Shown here in pieces: positions 6,719 through 15,411 of a stretch of DNA of 64,000 bases. A program made the position numbers and the translations under genes. The notes under the pieces were generated by a model that had not been told where the DNA came from, did not search any database, and was given only the letters and a program-made list of their open reading frames with translations. Within the stretch, counting starts at the first letter, position 1; each line of letters opens with the position of its first letter. The DNA is from Rubrivivax sp. (lineage in GTDB: Bacteria; Pseudomonadota; Gammaproteobacteria; Burkholderiales; Burkholderiaceae_C): positions 310,001 to 374,000 of the forward strand of contig JADJHR010000006.1 of assembly GCA_016707445.1 (NCBI GenBank), written 5' to 3'.

Positions 6719-9056
6719 AACGGGTGGGCGCGGGGATCGTTTCGCTGCGCTCGTCGCGCAACAGGCGGTAACCCGGGATATTGTCCTTCAAGACCTTCAG
6801 GGGGTTGGATCCCAGGCGCGACAGGCCCACCAGCTCGAGCTGCAGCTGGATGTGCGTGGTGGCCTCGCTGAGTCCGGTGGACCGGCGCTCGGCGACCAAG
6901 CGCATGATCCAGCAGCCGGCGTCGTACTCCAGGCCCAGGATCGAATCGGTGACGCGACTGTCGCGCATGCTGTAGTTGGTCCTGCCCACGGCATACAGCG
7001 TGCCCTTGCAAGCTTGGCTGCCGCCCGTCGCGGCGCGACCGGTGTCGGTGGCAGACAGCGCGCCTTTCCACACCGGCCACTGCCAGCCCAGCTCGACCTG
7101 TTCGGCCAGGCCGCGCGTGAAGCGATAGGTCGCACTGATGGTGTGGAAGGGCTCGGGGTTCCAGCGTGCCGATGCGATGCTGCGCACCGGACGCTGGCTG
7201 TCGGGGCTGTACTGCAGCGCGCCTTCGAGTGCAAGCTGGCTGCTCAGATTGGCCGCGCCGAGCAGGTAGAGGTCGGAAAAGCGCTGGCTGATCGGCACAC
7301 CGTCGGGCGTCACGAGCTGCGGCCTGAACAGGTAGCGTTGCACCACACCCAGCCGCAGCGCCTCGGCACCATTGGCAGGGTCGATCAGCCGGGTGGTCAC
7401 GCCGGCGGTGATCTGGTTGGCGTCGGACACACGGTCGATGCCGGAGAAGACGTTGTCCGAGAAGATCGAATTGAAGTTGATGTCCTTGCCCGCCGAATCG
7501 AAGTTGGGTAGGCCAGCCTGGTCTCGCCAGGGCGTGCGCAGGTACTGGGCGCGCGGCTCCAGCGTCTGCCGCAGGCTGCGCCCGAACAAGGTGGTGTCGC
7601 GCTCGAACACCAGGCCGGCGTCGACACTGAAGCTGGGGATCACCCGCGACGCGCGCGTGCGCCCGTCGGCCATGGGCTGATCGAGCGCGTAGCTGGCGGC
7701 GTTGACCGATAGGCGCGGTACCAGCCACGCGCCGGGCTGACGCCAGGGCAGTGACAGAGCACCCAGTGCGTGTGCACGCCAGCCGGTGGGCTCGGCGATG
7801 CTGCCATCGCGGTCGGGCAGCACGAAACGGTTGGCCTCGGTTTCCAGCGTGTACTGCAAGCCCTGCCCCAGCCCCTGCCCCAGCGTCGCAAGCCCGGCCC
7901 GGCCGGCCAGCTGTAAGCCGAGCTGGGGTGCGCGTTCATAGGGCGACAGCACACGCTCGTCACTGTCCTGCAGCACTTGCCAGCGCATCAAGCGCGCATA
8001 GCCCAGGCCCTCGCCCCAGGCGCCACTCAGATCGTGTTCGACCTGCAGCCGCAGCGGCAGCAGACGTGTCGTGAGGCTGCGTGCGTCCTTTGGGAAATCC
8101 TTCCACCAGGCGTCGTCGGAGACGCGAAAGCCATCGACATGCCAGCGCCCGCCCAGCGGCAGGGCGCCGTCCTGCTCGGTCCACAGGGCCCAGCGCGAAC
8201 GGCCAGCCACGCGGTCGTCGGGCAGCAGGTCGACCTGCATGCTGCCGCGCGCGCCGGGTTCGAGGTAGCGAAACTCGCTGTCCAGCCCCAGCCCGCGCCG
8301 GCTGATCAGCTTGGGCGTGAAGGTGGCGTCGCGCTGCGGCGCGATGTTCCAGTAGTACGGCACTTCCAGGCTGAGGCCGCTGCGCGTGTCGAAATCGACC
8401 GTCGGCGGCAGCCAGCCCGACTTGCGGCCTTCGCCGAGTGGAAAGCTCATCGTCGGCAACGCAAGAATGGGCACACCCAGAAAGCGCAGCACCGCGCCTT
8501 CGGCCACGCCGACATTGCTTTCCAGGTCGACCTGCACGCGATCGGCCTGCAGCACCCAGTCGGGGTCGTCGCCGTCGTCGCGTGGGCAGCTCGTGTACCA
8601 GGCCTGGCGGGCCACCGACCGTTTGCTGTCGATGAAGTCGATGCGTTGTGCGCGTCCACCGGCCTTCAGCAGGTCGAACTCATAGCGCGGATCGAGAAAG
8701 AAGCCCTCGAAGCGCTGCAGCTGCAGCTGCAGCTCACGGCCGCTGTAGTGGCCATTCAGGTTGCGCAGCCGGACCTTGCCGCGCGCGATGGCCAGATCCT
8801 GCGCCTGTTCATAACTCAGCCAGTCGGCCTGCAGTTCGAGCGCGCCCCGCTTCAGGTCGACGTCACCCTCGGCCACGGCGTCGATGTCGGGCCGGCCCCG
8901 GATCTCGCCGGCGCGCAAATCGACCGGGCCGGTGGCCGCTGTCGGCGCGCGTGCGCGCACTTGCGCCCAGGCGTTGGCCATCAAGCAGGCCAGCAGGGCG
9001 GCTGCCGCCATCGGCAGCAGGCGGCGCGTTGCGGAAACGGTCAGGGCGAAGGGCAA
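6711..9056 (-). CDS. lptD: LPS-assembly protein LptD
   Basis: LptD is the outer-membrane beta-barrel that, with LptE, inserts lipopolysaccharide into the outer leaflet. From TTG 9056 the product is 781 residues (E. coli 784). It has a signal sequence (RRLLPMAAAALLACLMANAWAQ), the periplasmic OstA domain (ADWLSYEQAQDLAIARGKVRLRN), and then the barrel with its long run of alternating strands. Cysteines occur near residues 160 and in the C-terminal region, as expected for the disulfides of this protein. The frame stays open upstream to 9311, into the amgK promoter and coding start, so the longer version is unlikely. ATG 9011 is an alternative start but gives a signal peptide without a basic N-terminus. 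Confidence 0.93.
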   Translation of the reverse strand: MPFALTVSATRRLLPMAAAALLACLMANAWAQVRARAPTAATGPVDLRAGEIRGRPDIDAVAEGDVDLKRGALELQADWLSYEQAQDLAIARGKVRLRNLNGHYSGRELQLQLQRFEGFFLDPRYEFDLLKAGGRAQRIDFIDSKRSVARQAWYTSCPRDDGDDPDWVLQADRVQVDLESNVGVAEGAVLRFLGVPILALPTMSFPLGEGRKSGWLPPTVDFDTRSGLSLEVPYYWNIAPQRDATFTPKLISRRGLGLDSEFRYLEPGARGSMQVDLLPDDRVAGRSRWALWTEQDGALPLGGRWHVDGFRVSDDAWWKDFPKDARSLTTRLLPLRLQVEHDLSGAWGEGLGYARLMRWQVLQDSDERVLSPYERAPQLGLQLAGRAGLATLGQGLGQGLQYTLETEANRFVLPDRDGSIAEPTGWRAHALGALSLPWRQPGAWLVPRLSVNAASYALDQPMADGRTRASRVIPSFSVDAGLVFERDTTLFGRSLRQTLEPRAQYLRTPWRDQAGLPNFDSAGKDINFNSIFSDNVFSGIDRVSDANQITAGVTTRLIDPANGAEALRLGVVQRYLFRPQLVTPDGVPISQRFSDLYLLGAANLSSQLALEGALQYSPDSQRPVRSIASARWNPEPFHTISATYRFTRGLAEQVELGWQWPVWKGALSATDTGRAATGGSQACKGTLYAVGRTNYSMRDSRVTDSILGLEYDAGCWIMRLVAERRSTGLSEATTHIQLQLELVGLSRLGSNPLKVLKDNIPGYRLLRDERSETIPAPTRYE

Positions 9057-9204
9057 GGCGACGGTGCGGGATGCGGTGGCAGACAGCCCCGAGGATGGGC
9101 GCCGTGACGTGGCCGTGGCACAGCGCAGACACCGCCGGGCAGCCGGATAAAATTGATTATCCCTGAGGGTGGACAGCCTGGCTGCCTCGAAACCGACCGC
9201 GACC

Positions 9205-10287
9205 ATGACCGCCAGCGCCCTTCCCGCCCCTGCCGCATCAACGCCCTTACCCTTGTCCTGGCCGTCGGCGGCGCGCCACGCCGCGTTCGAGGACTGGGCC
9301 GCGCGCATCACCGATCCTGCCGGCCTGCGCTGGGACTCGTTGGCGCCGGCGTCGGCCGACGCCAGCTTTCGCCGTTACCTGCGTGTGCAGGGTACAGATG
9401 GCAGCTACATCGTGATGGATGCGCCGCCGGCCGCCGAGGACGTTCGACCCTTCGTCAAGGTGGCCGCGCTGATGCAGGCGGCCGGCCTGCACGCGCCACG
9501 GGTGCTGGCCGCGGACGAGGCGCAGGGCTTCCTGCTACTGACCGACCTGGGCCACGAGCTTTACCTCGACGCGTTGCGCGAGCCGGCGCGCGCCGATGCG
9601 CTGATGCGCGACGCGCTGCAGGCCCTGCTGCAGTGGCAGCTGAAGGTGCCGGCTGCAAGCTTGCCCGTCTTCGACGAAGCCCAGCTGCGCGCCGAGCTGG
9701 CGCTGTTTCCAGAATGGTGCGTGCAGCGCGAGTTCCAGGTCGACTGGACGGCGCGTCAGCAAGCGACCTGGCAGCAGCTGTGCGACCGGCTGGTGGCCAG
9801 TGCGCTGGCGCAACCGCGGGTGGCCGTGCATGGCGACTGGATGCCGCGCAATCTGATGGTCTGCCCGGGCCGCAACCCGGGCATCCTCGACTTCCAGGAC
9901 GCGGTCAACGGGCCGGTCACCTATGACCTGGCCTGTCTGCTGCGTGATGCCTTCATCAGCTGGGACGAAGCGCAGGAGCTGGATTGGGCCGTGCGCTGGT
10001 GGCAGCAGGCGCGCGCAGCCGGGGTGCCGCTGGGGCAGGCTCTGGCCGCCGACTTCGGCGAGTTCTGGCGCGCCCTGGAATGGATGGGACTGCAGCGCCA
10101 CCTGCGCGTGATGGGCATCTTCTGCCGCCTCAAGCATCGCGATGGCAAGTCGCACTACGCCGACGATCTGCCGCGCTTCTTCGACTACGCCACACGCGTG
10201 TCGCTGCGCTACGCACCGCTGAAGCCGCTGCTGGGCCTGCTCGAACCGCTGTCGGGACAACGCCTGAGCAGCGGCTTCACCTTCTGA
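9205..10287 (+). CDS. amgK: N-acetylmuramate/N-acetylglucosamine kinase (AmgK-like aminoglycoside-phosphotransferase fold)
   Basis: A cytoplasmic kinase that phosphorylates C1 of MurNAc and GlcNAc in the cell-wall recycling route that bypasses de novo UDP-MurNAc synthesis. The 360-residue product has the APH fold: SADASFRRYLRV near the N-terminus, the catalytic loop VAVHGDWMPRNLMV (Asp and Asn present), and the metal-binding GILDFQDAVNGPVTYDLACL. The divergent arrangement with lptD-surA-ksgA is the same as in Pseudomonas, which supports AmgK over a general aminoglycoside kinase. Unusually, the nucleotidyltransferase gene murU that normally follows amgK is absent here. GTG 9169 is an alternative start that adds 12 residues. 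Confidence 0.85.
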   Translation: MTASALPAPAASTPLPLSWPSAARHAAFEDWAARITDPAGLRWDSLAPASADASFRRYLRVQGTDGSYIVMDAPPAAEDVRPFVKVAALMQAAGLHAPRVLAADEAQGFLLLTDLGHELYLDALREPARADALMRDALQALLQWQLKVPAASLPVFDEAQLRAELALFPEWCVQREFQVDWTARQQATWQQLCDRLVASALAQPRVAVHGDWMPRNLMVCPGRNPGILDFQDAVNGPVTYDLACLLRDAFISWDEAQELDWAVRWWQQARAAGVPLGQALAADFGEFWRALEWMGLQRHLRVMGIFCRLKHRDGKSHYADDLPRFFDYATRVSLRYAPLKPLLGLLEPLSGQRLSSGFTF

Positions 10288-10448
10288 TCATCGGTTGCCC
10301 AGTGCGGTCGGCGCGATTGCGCACGCCGTCGCGGCTGCATCCGATTGCAGCCTGGCCGCGTATCTCCAGTCACCAGGCCTCGAACTGCCAACACCCGCAG
10401 CCACAGGCTGGCCCACGTTGTGTCAAACCCTTGTGATTGGAGAACCCC

Positions 10449-10760
10449 ATGAAGTCCACGATGACCAAGACCCTGAAGCATGCCCTGGTGCTGTCCGCGC
10501 TGACCCTGGCCGGCGCTGCAGCCTGGGCCGACGACATCACCATGCCCGACCCGGTGAGCGTTTCGACGCTCAGTCGCGCCGAAGTCCAGGCCGAAGTGCG
10601 CCAGGCGCGGGCCAACGGCAGCCTGCTGGGCGGCGGTGAGCTGGCCTTGCCGCGCACCACGCTCGCACACAGCACGACGCCGGCCGTGCATCAGCGCGTC
10701 GAGATGGCGCTCCGGCAGGGCCCGTCGATGACGTTCGCGAAGCTGTATGGCGCGCCCTGA
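10449..10760 (+). CDS. small secreted protein, DUF4148-like
   Basis: A 103-residue protein with a typical signal peptide (ALVLSALTLAGAAAWA) and a mature part containing LSRAEVQAEVRQARANGSL, which resembles the DUF4148 family of small periplasmic proteins common in Burkholderiales. Its function is unknown. ATG 10449 is preceded by ATTGGAGA, a good ribosome site. It stands alone: the next gene starts 131 bases later, after a strong hairpin. Confidence 0.75.
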   Translation: MKSTMTKTLKHALVLSALTLAGAAAWADDITMPDPVSVSTLSRAEVQAEVRQARANGSLLGGGELALPRTTLAHSTTPAVHQRVEMALRQGPSMTFAKLYGAP

Positions 10761-10783
10761 GTCGCTTGCCGACCCTGCTGCCC

Positions 10784-10813
10784 GCCCGAACCCGGGCAAC
10801 CCCGGTTTCGGGC
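10784..10813 (+). terminator. hairpin after the DUF4148-like gene
   Basis: GCCCGAACCCGG (10784-10795) pairs with CCGGTTTCGGGC (10802-10813) across a 6-base loop with a single mismatch, 24 bases after the stop codon. No T-run follows, so it is a probable but not classical terminator. Confidence 0.5.
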
Positions 10814-10891
10814 GGACGTGCATTGACGACCGGTGGTCACTGAGCCAGCATGCCGACTTTCGACGGCTGAATTGCCAGCCCGGGGGCCGCC

Positions 10892-12070
10892 ATGAAGCGT
10901 CTTTTCCTTCTGCTGGGCTGCGTGCTGCTGCTGGCGGGCTGCGCCGGCGTGCCGCCGCAAGTGAAGGCGCCGCCGGACATCTTCAACGACAGCTTGTTCG
11001 TCGCGCCCTTGCAGCGCCCCGACGTCAGCACGCTGTTCACGCTGACGCCGGCGATGAAGCGCTACCTGGCCGAACGCATTGCGCCCTCGGCACGCCGCAA
11101 GGGTCCGCAGATGGCCCTGATCGACGCCTTGTACACACAGGGTGAGTTGCGACTCGAATACGACGCCCGCAGCACGCGCACCGCCGCCGAGGCCTTCGAC
11201 GCCCGCATGGGCAATTGCCTGTCGCTGGTGATCATGACGGCCGCCTTCGCGCAGGAGATGGGCCTGATCGTGCGCTACCAGGACGTGCTGGGGGTGCCGG
11301 CCATCGAGCGTGACGGCGAGTTCACCTTTGTCGTCGGCCATGTCAATCTGGCCCTCAGTGCCGGGCTGAGTGCGGCGAGGCCGGGTCTGGCTGAGCAGAG
11401 CTGGCTGATCGTCGACTTTCTGCCCGGCCAGGACTTGGGCCGACAGCGTACGCTGCCGCTGGCCCAGCAGCGCATTGCCGCCATGTTCATGAACAACCGC
11501 GCCGCCGAAGCGCTGGCCCAGGGTCGCGTCGACGAGGCCTACTGGTGGTTGCGTGGTGCTGCGGCACAGGACCCAGGATTCGCCAACACCTACAACGCGC
11601 TGGGCGTGGTGTATCGGCACCGTGGCGCCCTGGCCCAGGCCGAACGCGCCTTGCTGGCCGCGCGCGCCATGGACCCGGACAACGAACACGTGGCCAACAA
11701 TCTGGCCGGCGTGCGGCTGGCGCTGGGGCGGCCGGCCGATGCCGGCGTGCTGGTTGCAGGGGTCGACCAGCCTGCAGTGAGCAGGGCATCGCGCTTCGAC
11801 GCGGCGCGGCAGGCGCTGGACGCCGGGCAGGCACAGCAGGCCTTGATCCTGCTGACCGGCGAACTGGCCTTGACCCCCCGCCATGCCGAGCTGCACCATT
11901 GGCTGGCGGTCGCGTACGCCCGCCTGGGCGACGCGCGCAATGCCCGGCTTCACCTTGAGCTGGCAGCCGACTACAGCGGCGTGGGCGAACAACATGCCCT
12001 GTATGCGGGCAAGCTTGAACGTCTGAAGGTCCAGCTGCAGCGCCGCGACGACCGCACCATCACGCAGTGA
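10892..12070 (+). CDS. lipoprotein with transglutaminase-like domain and TPR repeats
   Basis: A 392-residue envelope protein. A lipobox (LLLAGCAG, Cys near residue 18) marks it as a lipoprotein. Residues about 100-180 look like a transglutaminase-type papain fold: Cys in MGNCLSLVIMTAAFAQEMG, His in VVGHVNLAL and Asp in SWLIVDFLP have the order and spacing of the Cys-His-Asp triad. From about residue 195 onward TPR-like helices follow (AYWWLRGAAAQDPGFANTYNALGVVYRHRGALAQAERALL, shown in part by EHVANNLAGVRLALGR). Similar proteins are widespread but uncharacterised. A role in envelope or cell-wall protein handling is a guess. The start is supported by GGGGGCC upstream of ATG 10892. Confidence 0.75.
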   Translation: MKRLFLLLGCVLLLAGCAGVPPQVKAPPDIFNDSLFVAPLQRPDVSTLFTLTPAMKRYLAERIAPSARRKGPQMALIDALYTQGELRLEYDARSTRTAAEAFDARMGNCLSLVIMTAAFAQEMGLIVRYQDVLGVPAIERDGEFTFVVGHVNLALSAGLSAARPGLAEQSWLIVDFLPGQDLGRQRTLPLAQQRIAAMFMNNRAAEALAQGRVDEAYWWLRGAAAQDPGFANTYNALGVVYRHRGALAQAERALLAARAMDPDNEHVANNLAGVRLALGRPADAGVLVAGVDQPAVSRASRFDAARQALDAGQAQQALILLTGELALTPRHAELHHWLAVAYARLGDARNARLHLELAADYSGVGEQHALYAGKLERLKVQLQRRDDRTITQ

Positions 12071-12089
12071 CCGTGCGGCTGGCGGTGCT

Positions 12090-13550
12090 TCAGGGGCAGG
12101 CCGAGATCACCTGTGCCACCGCCGCCGTCAGCTTCTTGCCATAGGGCACGTGCAGGAACTCGTTGGGTCCATGCGCATTGCTCTTGGGGCCGAGCACGCC
12201 GCAGACCATCATCTGGGCCTGCGGAAATCCCTGCTGCAGCATGCTCATCAGCGGGATCGTGCCGCCCTGCCCGATGTAGCCCACCGGTGCGCCGAAAAAG
12301 GTGTTGGACGCGCCGTTCAGCGCCGTCTCCAGCCAGGGTGACAGCTCGGGCGCGTTCCAGCCCGTGGCACCGAGCGCGCCGGCGCGGCCATCGGGGTGGA
12401 AGGTGACGCGGGCGTTGTACGGTGCGTTGTCTTCCAGCAGCGCTTTCAGCTTGACACTGGCCTCATGGCCGTTGACCAGTGGCGGCAGCCGCAGGCTGAG
12501 CTTGAACGCGGTGCAGGGCCGCAAGACGTTGCCGGCGTTGCTCAACTCAGGGAAGCCTTCGGCCCCGGTGACGCTGAGCGTCGGCCGCCAGGTGCGGTTG
12601 AGCAGCGCCTGCACCGGGTCGGTGGTGGTCGGCAGCGTGGCGCCACCGTCGGCACCGCAGGCCCAGGGAAAGCGCTTCCACACCTCGTCCTGCAGCATTG
12701 CGGCAGTGGCGCGCGTCTGCTCGATGCGCGCGGTCGGAATCTCGCAATGGAAGCTCTGCGGCAGCAGCCTGCCCGTGGCACTGTCCTCCAGCCGGTCGAG
12801 CAGGTGGCGCAGAATGCGAAAGCTCGACGGCACGACACCGCTGCTGTCGCCCGAGTGCACGCCTTCGCTCAGGATCTCGACCTTGAGCACGCCGCTGACC
12901 ATGCCGCGCAGGCTGGTCGTCAGCCACAGCTGGTCGTAGTTGCCGGCGCCGCTGTCCAGGCAGACCACCAGGCCGACCTGGCCCAGCCGCGCTTTCAACG
13001 CATCGATGTAGACCGGCAGGTCGCTCGAGCCACTTTCTTCGCAACTTTCGATCAGGCCCACGCAGCGCGGGTGCGGCAGGCCTTGCGATTGCAGGGCCTC
13101 GATCGCGGTGATCGCGGCGTAGACCGCATAACCGTCGTCGGCGCCACCGCGGCCGTAGAGCAGACCGTTGTCGTACTTGGGTGTCCAGGGCCCCAGGCCC
13201 GGACGCCAGCCGCTGAACTCGGGCTGCTTGTCGAGGTGGCCGTACAGCAGCACGGTGTCTTTCGAGGTCGATCCGCTGGCCGCCACCTCGAAGAAGATCA
13301 CCGGTGTGCGGCCTTCGAGCCGCAGCACCTCGAGCTTCAGACCCGGCAGCTGGCGGCCCTCGACCCAGGCCGCCGCGTCACGCACCACGCGGTCGATGTA
13401 GCCGTTCCTGGCCCAGTCGGCATCGAACATCGGGCTCTTGGCCGGCACGGCGATGTAGTCGATCAGCGCCGGCACGATGCGTTCGTCCCAGGCGCGGTCG
13501 GCAAAGGCGGACAGGGCCGCGGCTTCGGCGGGGCGGGCGGGTGCGTTCAT
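12090..13550 (-). CDS. M20 family metallopeptidase (dipeptidase-like)
   Basis: A 486-residue cytoplasmic zinc peptidase of the M20 family. Metal-binding and catalytic elements are visible: LLYGHLDKQPE (His and Asp), YGRGGADDGYAVYAA (bridging Asp), LIESCEESGSSDL (catalytic Glu pair), and SLRLPP... followed by a C-terminal HGPNEFLHV containing a metal-ligand His. Family members hydrolyse dipeptides or N-acyl amino acids; the length and the GRGGADD form resemble the carnosinase/CNDP-type dipeptidase branch. The substrate cannot be read from sequence. It converges with the lipoprotein gene, 20 bases away, and is followed 30 bases later by the hydrolase gene on the same strand. Confidence 0.88.
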   Translation of the reverse strand: MNAPARPAEAAALSAFADRAWDERIVPALIDYIAVPAKSPMFDADWARNGYIDRVVRDAAAWVEGRQLPGLKLEVLRLEGRTPVIFFEVAASGSTSKDTVLLYGHLDKQPEFSGWRPGLGPWTPKYDNGLLYGRGGADDGYAVYAAITAIEALQSQGLPHPRCVGLIESCEESGSSDLPVYIDALKARLGQVGLVVCLDSGAGNYDQLWLTTSLRGMVSGVLKVEILSEGVHSGDSSGVVPSSFRILRHLLDRLEDSATGRLLPQSFHCEIPTARIEQTRATAAMLQDEVWKRFPWACGADGGATLPTTTDPVQALLNRTWRPTLSVTGAEGFPELSNAGNVLRPCTAFKLSLRLPPLVNGHEASVKLKALLEDNAPYNARVTFHPDGRAGALGATGWNAPELSPWLETALNGASNTFFGAPVGYIGQGGTIPLMSMLQQGFPQAQMMVCGVLGPKSNAHGPNEFLHVPYGKKLTAAVAQVISACP

Positions 13551-13580
13551 CGAGGCTCCAGCAACGGCGGAGCCGGCAGT

Positions 13581-14411
13581 CTAGACCTGCTGCAGAAACT
13601 GCACGAGCCGGGCGACCACCGCATCGCGTTCGGGCTCGTTGAAGATCTCGTGGAACAGCGCCGGCCACACCTGGTGCTGCAGCACAGCAGACGGCGCCGC
13701 GGCAGCAAAGTCGGCGCTGCCGCGCGGCGCCACGCAGCGGTCAGCGCCGGCCCACATCAGCAAGGTCGGCACACGCCAGCGCGGCGCCTGCGCCAGCACT
13801 TCGCGACCCGCATCGACGATGAAGCGCACCAGTCGCGCCGTGACGCGGTCGTGCACCAGCGGGTCCTGCACATAGGCGCGCACCACCGCCGGGTCGCGCG
13901 AGATCCAGTCCGGCTTCAGCCCGTTGTTCACGGCCAGGTTCGGCGCCAGCGATCCCAGCACGGCCAGCAACAGCCTTTGCGCGCCGTTCATGCCCGGGTT
14001 CAGGGCCGGCGACGACAGCATCAGCTTGGGCAGCGGACGCGACCAGCTTGCGGGCTGCGCCGCCAGCGCTTCGGCGACGAAGCGCGCGGCCACCAGACCG
14101 CCCAGGCTGTGGCCGAGCAGCAGCGGCGCGCGGCCGTCGGCGGTCTGCAGCGTGTCGATCACCGCAGCCAGGTCGCTGCACAGGCTGTCTGCGGCCGGAA
14201 TCGCCCCGCGCCCACCCGGACTGCGGCCATGGCCCCGCTGGTCGTGGCCGCTGACCGCATAGCCGGCGGCGTTCAGCGCGCGTGCCAGCGCGTCGTAGCG
14301 GCCGATGTGCTCGCCCAGGCCATGCACGATCAGCACGCGGGCACGGGCCGCGGGCTGCGGCCAGTGCTGCAGGTGCAGCGCCAGGCCATCGGGGGTTTGC
14401 ACGCTTGCCAT
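13581..14411 (-). CDS. alpha/beta hydrolase, monoacylglycerol lipase type
   Basis: A 276-residue serine hydrolase. The nucleophile elbow is LLLGHSLGGLVAA, the oxyanion region IVHGLGEHIGRY is the hallmark of the monoacylglycerol lipase/lysophospholipase group, and the Asp (WAGADRCV) and His (ALFHEIFNEPE) complete the triad in the expected order. It probably cleaves monoacylglycerols or other lipid esters. ATG 14411 is chosen; a second ATG three codons upstream (14420) is equally possible. The gene is divergent from the crotonase gene, with 85 bases between them. Confidence 0.87.
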   Translation of the reverse strand: MASVQTPDGLALHLQHWPQPAARARVLIVHGLGEHIGRYDALARALNAAGYAVSGHDQRGHGRSPGGRGAIPAADSLCSDLAAVIDTLQTADGRAPLLLGHSLGGLVAARFVAEALAAQPASWSRPLPKLMLSSPALNPGMNGAQRLLLAVLGSLAPNLAVNNGLKPDWISRDPAVVRAYVQDPLVHDRVTARLVRFIVDAGREVLAQAPRWRVPTLLMWAGADRCVAPRGSADFAAAAPSAVLQHQVWPALFHEIFNEPERDAVVARLVQFLQQV

Positions 14412-14496
14412 GCAGGGCATTGGACCATGCGTGGCGCCGCTATGCTCTGCCCATCGAACCCGCTGACTGGGTCCAATTCATCGCCCGGAGACCGAA

Positions 14497-15330
14497 ATGA
14501 GCGACCGCTTTTTCACCCTGGAAGAACATGACGACGGTGTCACGCGGCTGACGCTGAGCCGCCCCGAGCGCATGAACACGATGACGCCGGCCTTCTTTCC
14601 GGCGCTGCGCGATGCCGTGGTCCGGCTGAACGCCGAAGGCCGAACGCGCGTGCTGGTGATCGACTCGAGCGGCAAGCACTTCAGTGCCGGCATGGCGCTG
14701 GACGTGTTCGGCGGTGATGCGCTCACGCTGGGCACACGGGATGCCCGTCGGCGGCTTGCGTTCCAGGACGGCCTGCGCCAGTTGATGCATTGTTTCGACG
14801 TCATCGAGCAGGCGCGTTTTCCCGTCATTGCTGCGATCCAGGGGGCTTGCGTCGGCGGTGCGCTCGACCTGGCCTGCGTGTGCGACTTGCGCGTGTGCAG
14901 CGCCGACGCCTTCTTCACCGTGCAGGAGATCCACATCGGCATGGCTGCCGACCTGGGCGTATTGCAGCGCCTGCCCAAGATCGTGCCGCCCGGCGTGGCG
15001 CGCGAGATGGCCTACACCGGCGAGCGCGTGGGTGCCGAGCGCGCCTTGCAGATCGGCCTGGTGAACGCGGTGCTGCCGAACCTGGACGCGCTGCAGGCGC
15101 ACGCCCTGAAGCTGGCGCAGGCCATCGCCGCCAAGTCGCCGTTGGCGGTGGCCGGCAGCAAGCTGGCGATCAACTACGCCGTCGATCACCCGACGGCCGA
15201 CGCCCTGCAGCAGATGAGCTTGCTGCAAAGCGCGATCTTCGACATCGACGAGATGGCCACCGCGATCGAAGCCTGGAAGGCCAAGCAGTCGGCACCGTTC
15301 GAAGCACTGACGCCGGTGGCGCCGGTCTGA
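14497..15330 (+). CDS. enoyl-CoA hydratase/isomerase family protein (crotonase)
   Basis: A 277-residue crotonase-fold enzyme. It has the CoA-binding and oxyanion-hole motifs KHFSAGMALDVF and AIQGACVGGALDLACVCDLRV, and an acidic residue in VQEIHIGMAADLGVLQRLPKI at the position used for catalysis in dienoyl-CoA isomerases. The pattern (Asp/Glu plus MAADLG) is nearer to delta(3,5)-delta(2,4)-dienoyl-CoA isomerase than to plain hydratases, suggesting a role in degrading unsaturated fatty acids. The start is supported by GGAGACCGAA upstream. Its stop codon is the first three bases of an 83-bp structured repeat. Confidence 0.88.
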   Translation: MSDRFFTLEEHDDGVTRLTLSRPERMNTMTPAFFPALRDAVVRLNAEGRTRVLVIDSSGKHFSAGMALDVFGGDALTLGTRDARRRLAFQDGLRQLMHCFDVIEQARFPVIAAIQGACVGGALDLACVCDLRVCSADAFFTVQEIHIGMAADLGVLQRLPKIVPPGVAREMAYTGERVGAERALQIGLVNAVLPNLDALQAHALKLAQAIAAKSPLAVAGSKLAINYAVDHPTADALQQMSLLQSAIFDIDEMATAIEAWKAKQSAPFEALTPVAPV

Positions 15331-15410
15331 GCCCGCGCACAGAACAGCACCTGCGTGCTGTCCTGTGGCTGGCGAAGGCACGAGCCCATCTCGTGGGCAA
15401 GGGCTGAGCC
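15328..15410. repeat. 83-bp dispersed structured element, copy A
   Basis: This copy begins with the crotonase stop codon and ends two bases before the Nudix stop codon, so it fills a convergent intergenic space. It aligns without gaps to copy B at 40595-40677 (63 of 83 positions identical by my count). The hairpin ACAGCAC-CTGC-GTGCTGT is present, and the identical stretch GTGGCTGGCGAAGGC follows it. A second stem, CACGAG/CTCGTG, and a closing stem, AGCC/GGCT, can also be drawn. It could act as a two-way terminator or be a REP-like palindromic repeat. Confidence 0.7.
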
Positions 15411-15411
15411 C

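Noticed and set aside
9057..9311. 85-codon N-terminal extension of lptD
   Set aside because: The extension has no signal-peptide character, runs over the amgK start and is not like LptD proteins; TTG 9056 gives a normal signal peptide and length.
14421..14447. Promoter for the crotonase gene (TTGGAC and TATGCT)
   Set aside because: The spacer is 15 bases, shorter than the usual 16-18, so I do not list it as a feature.
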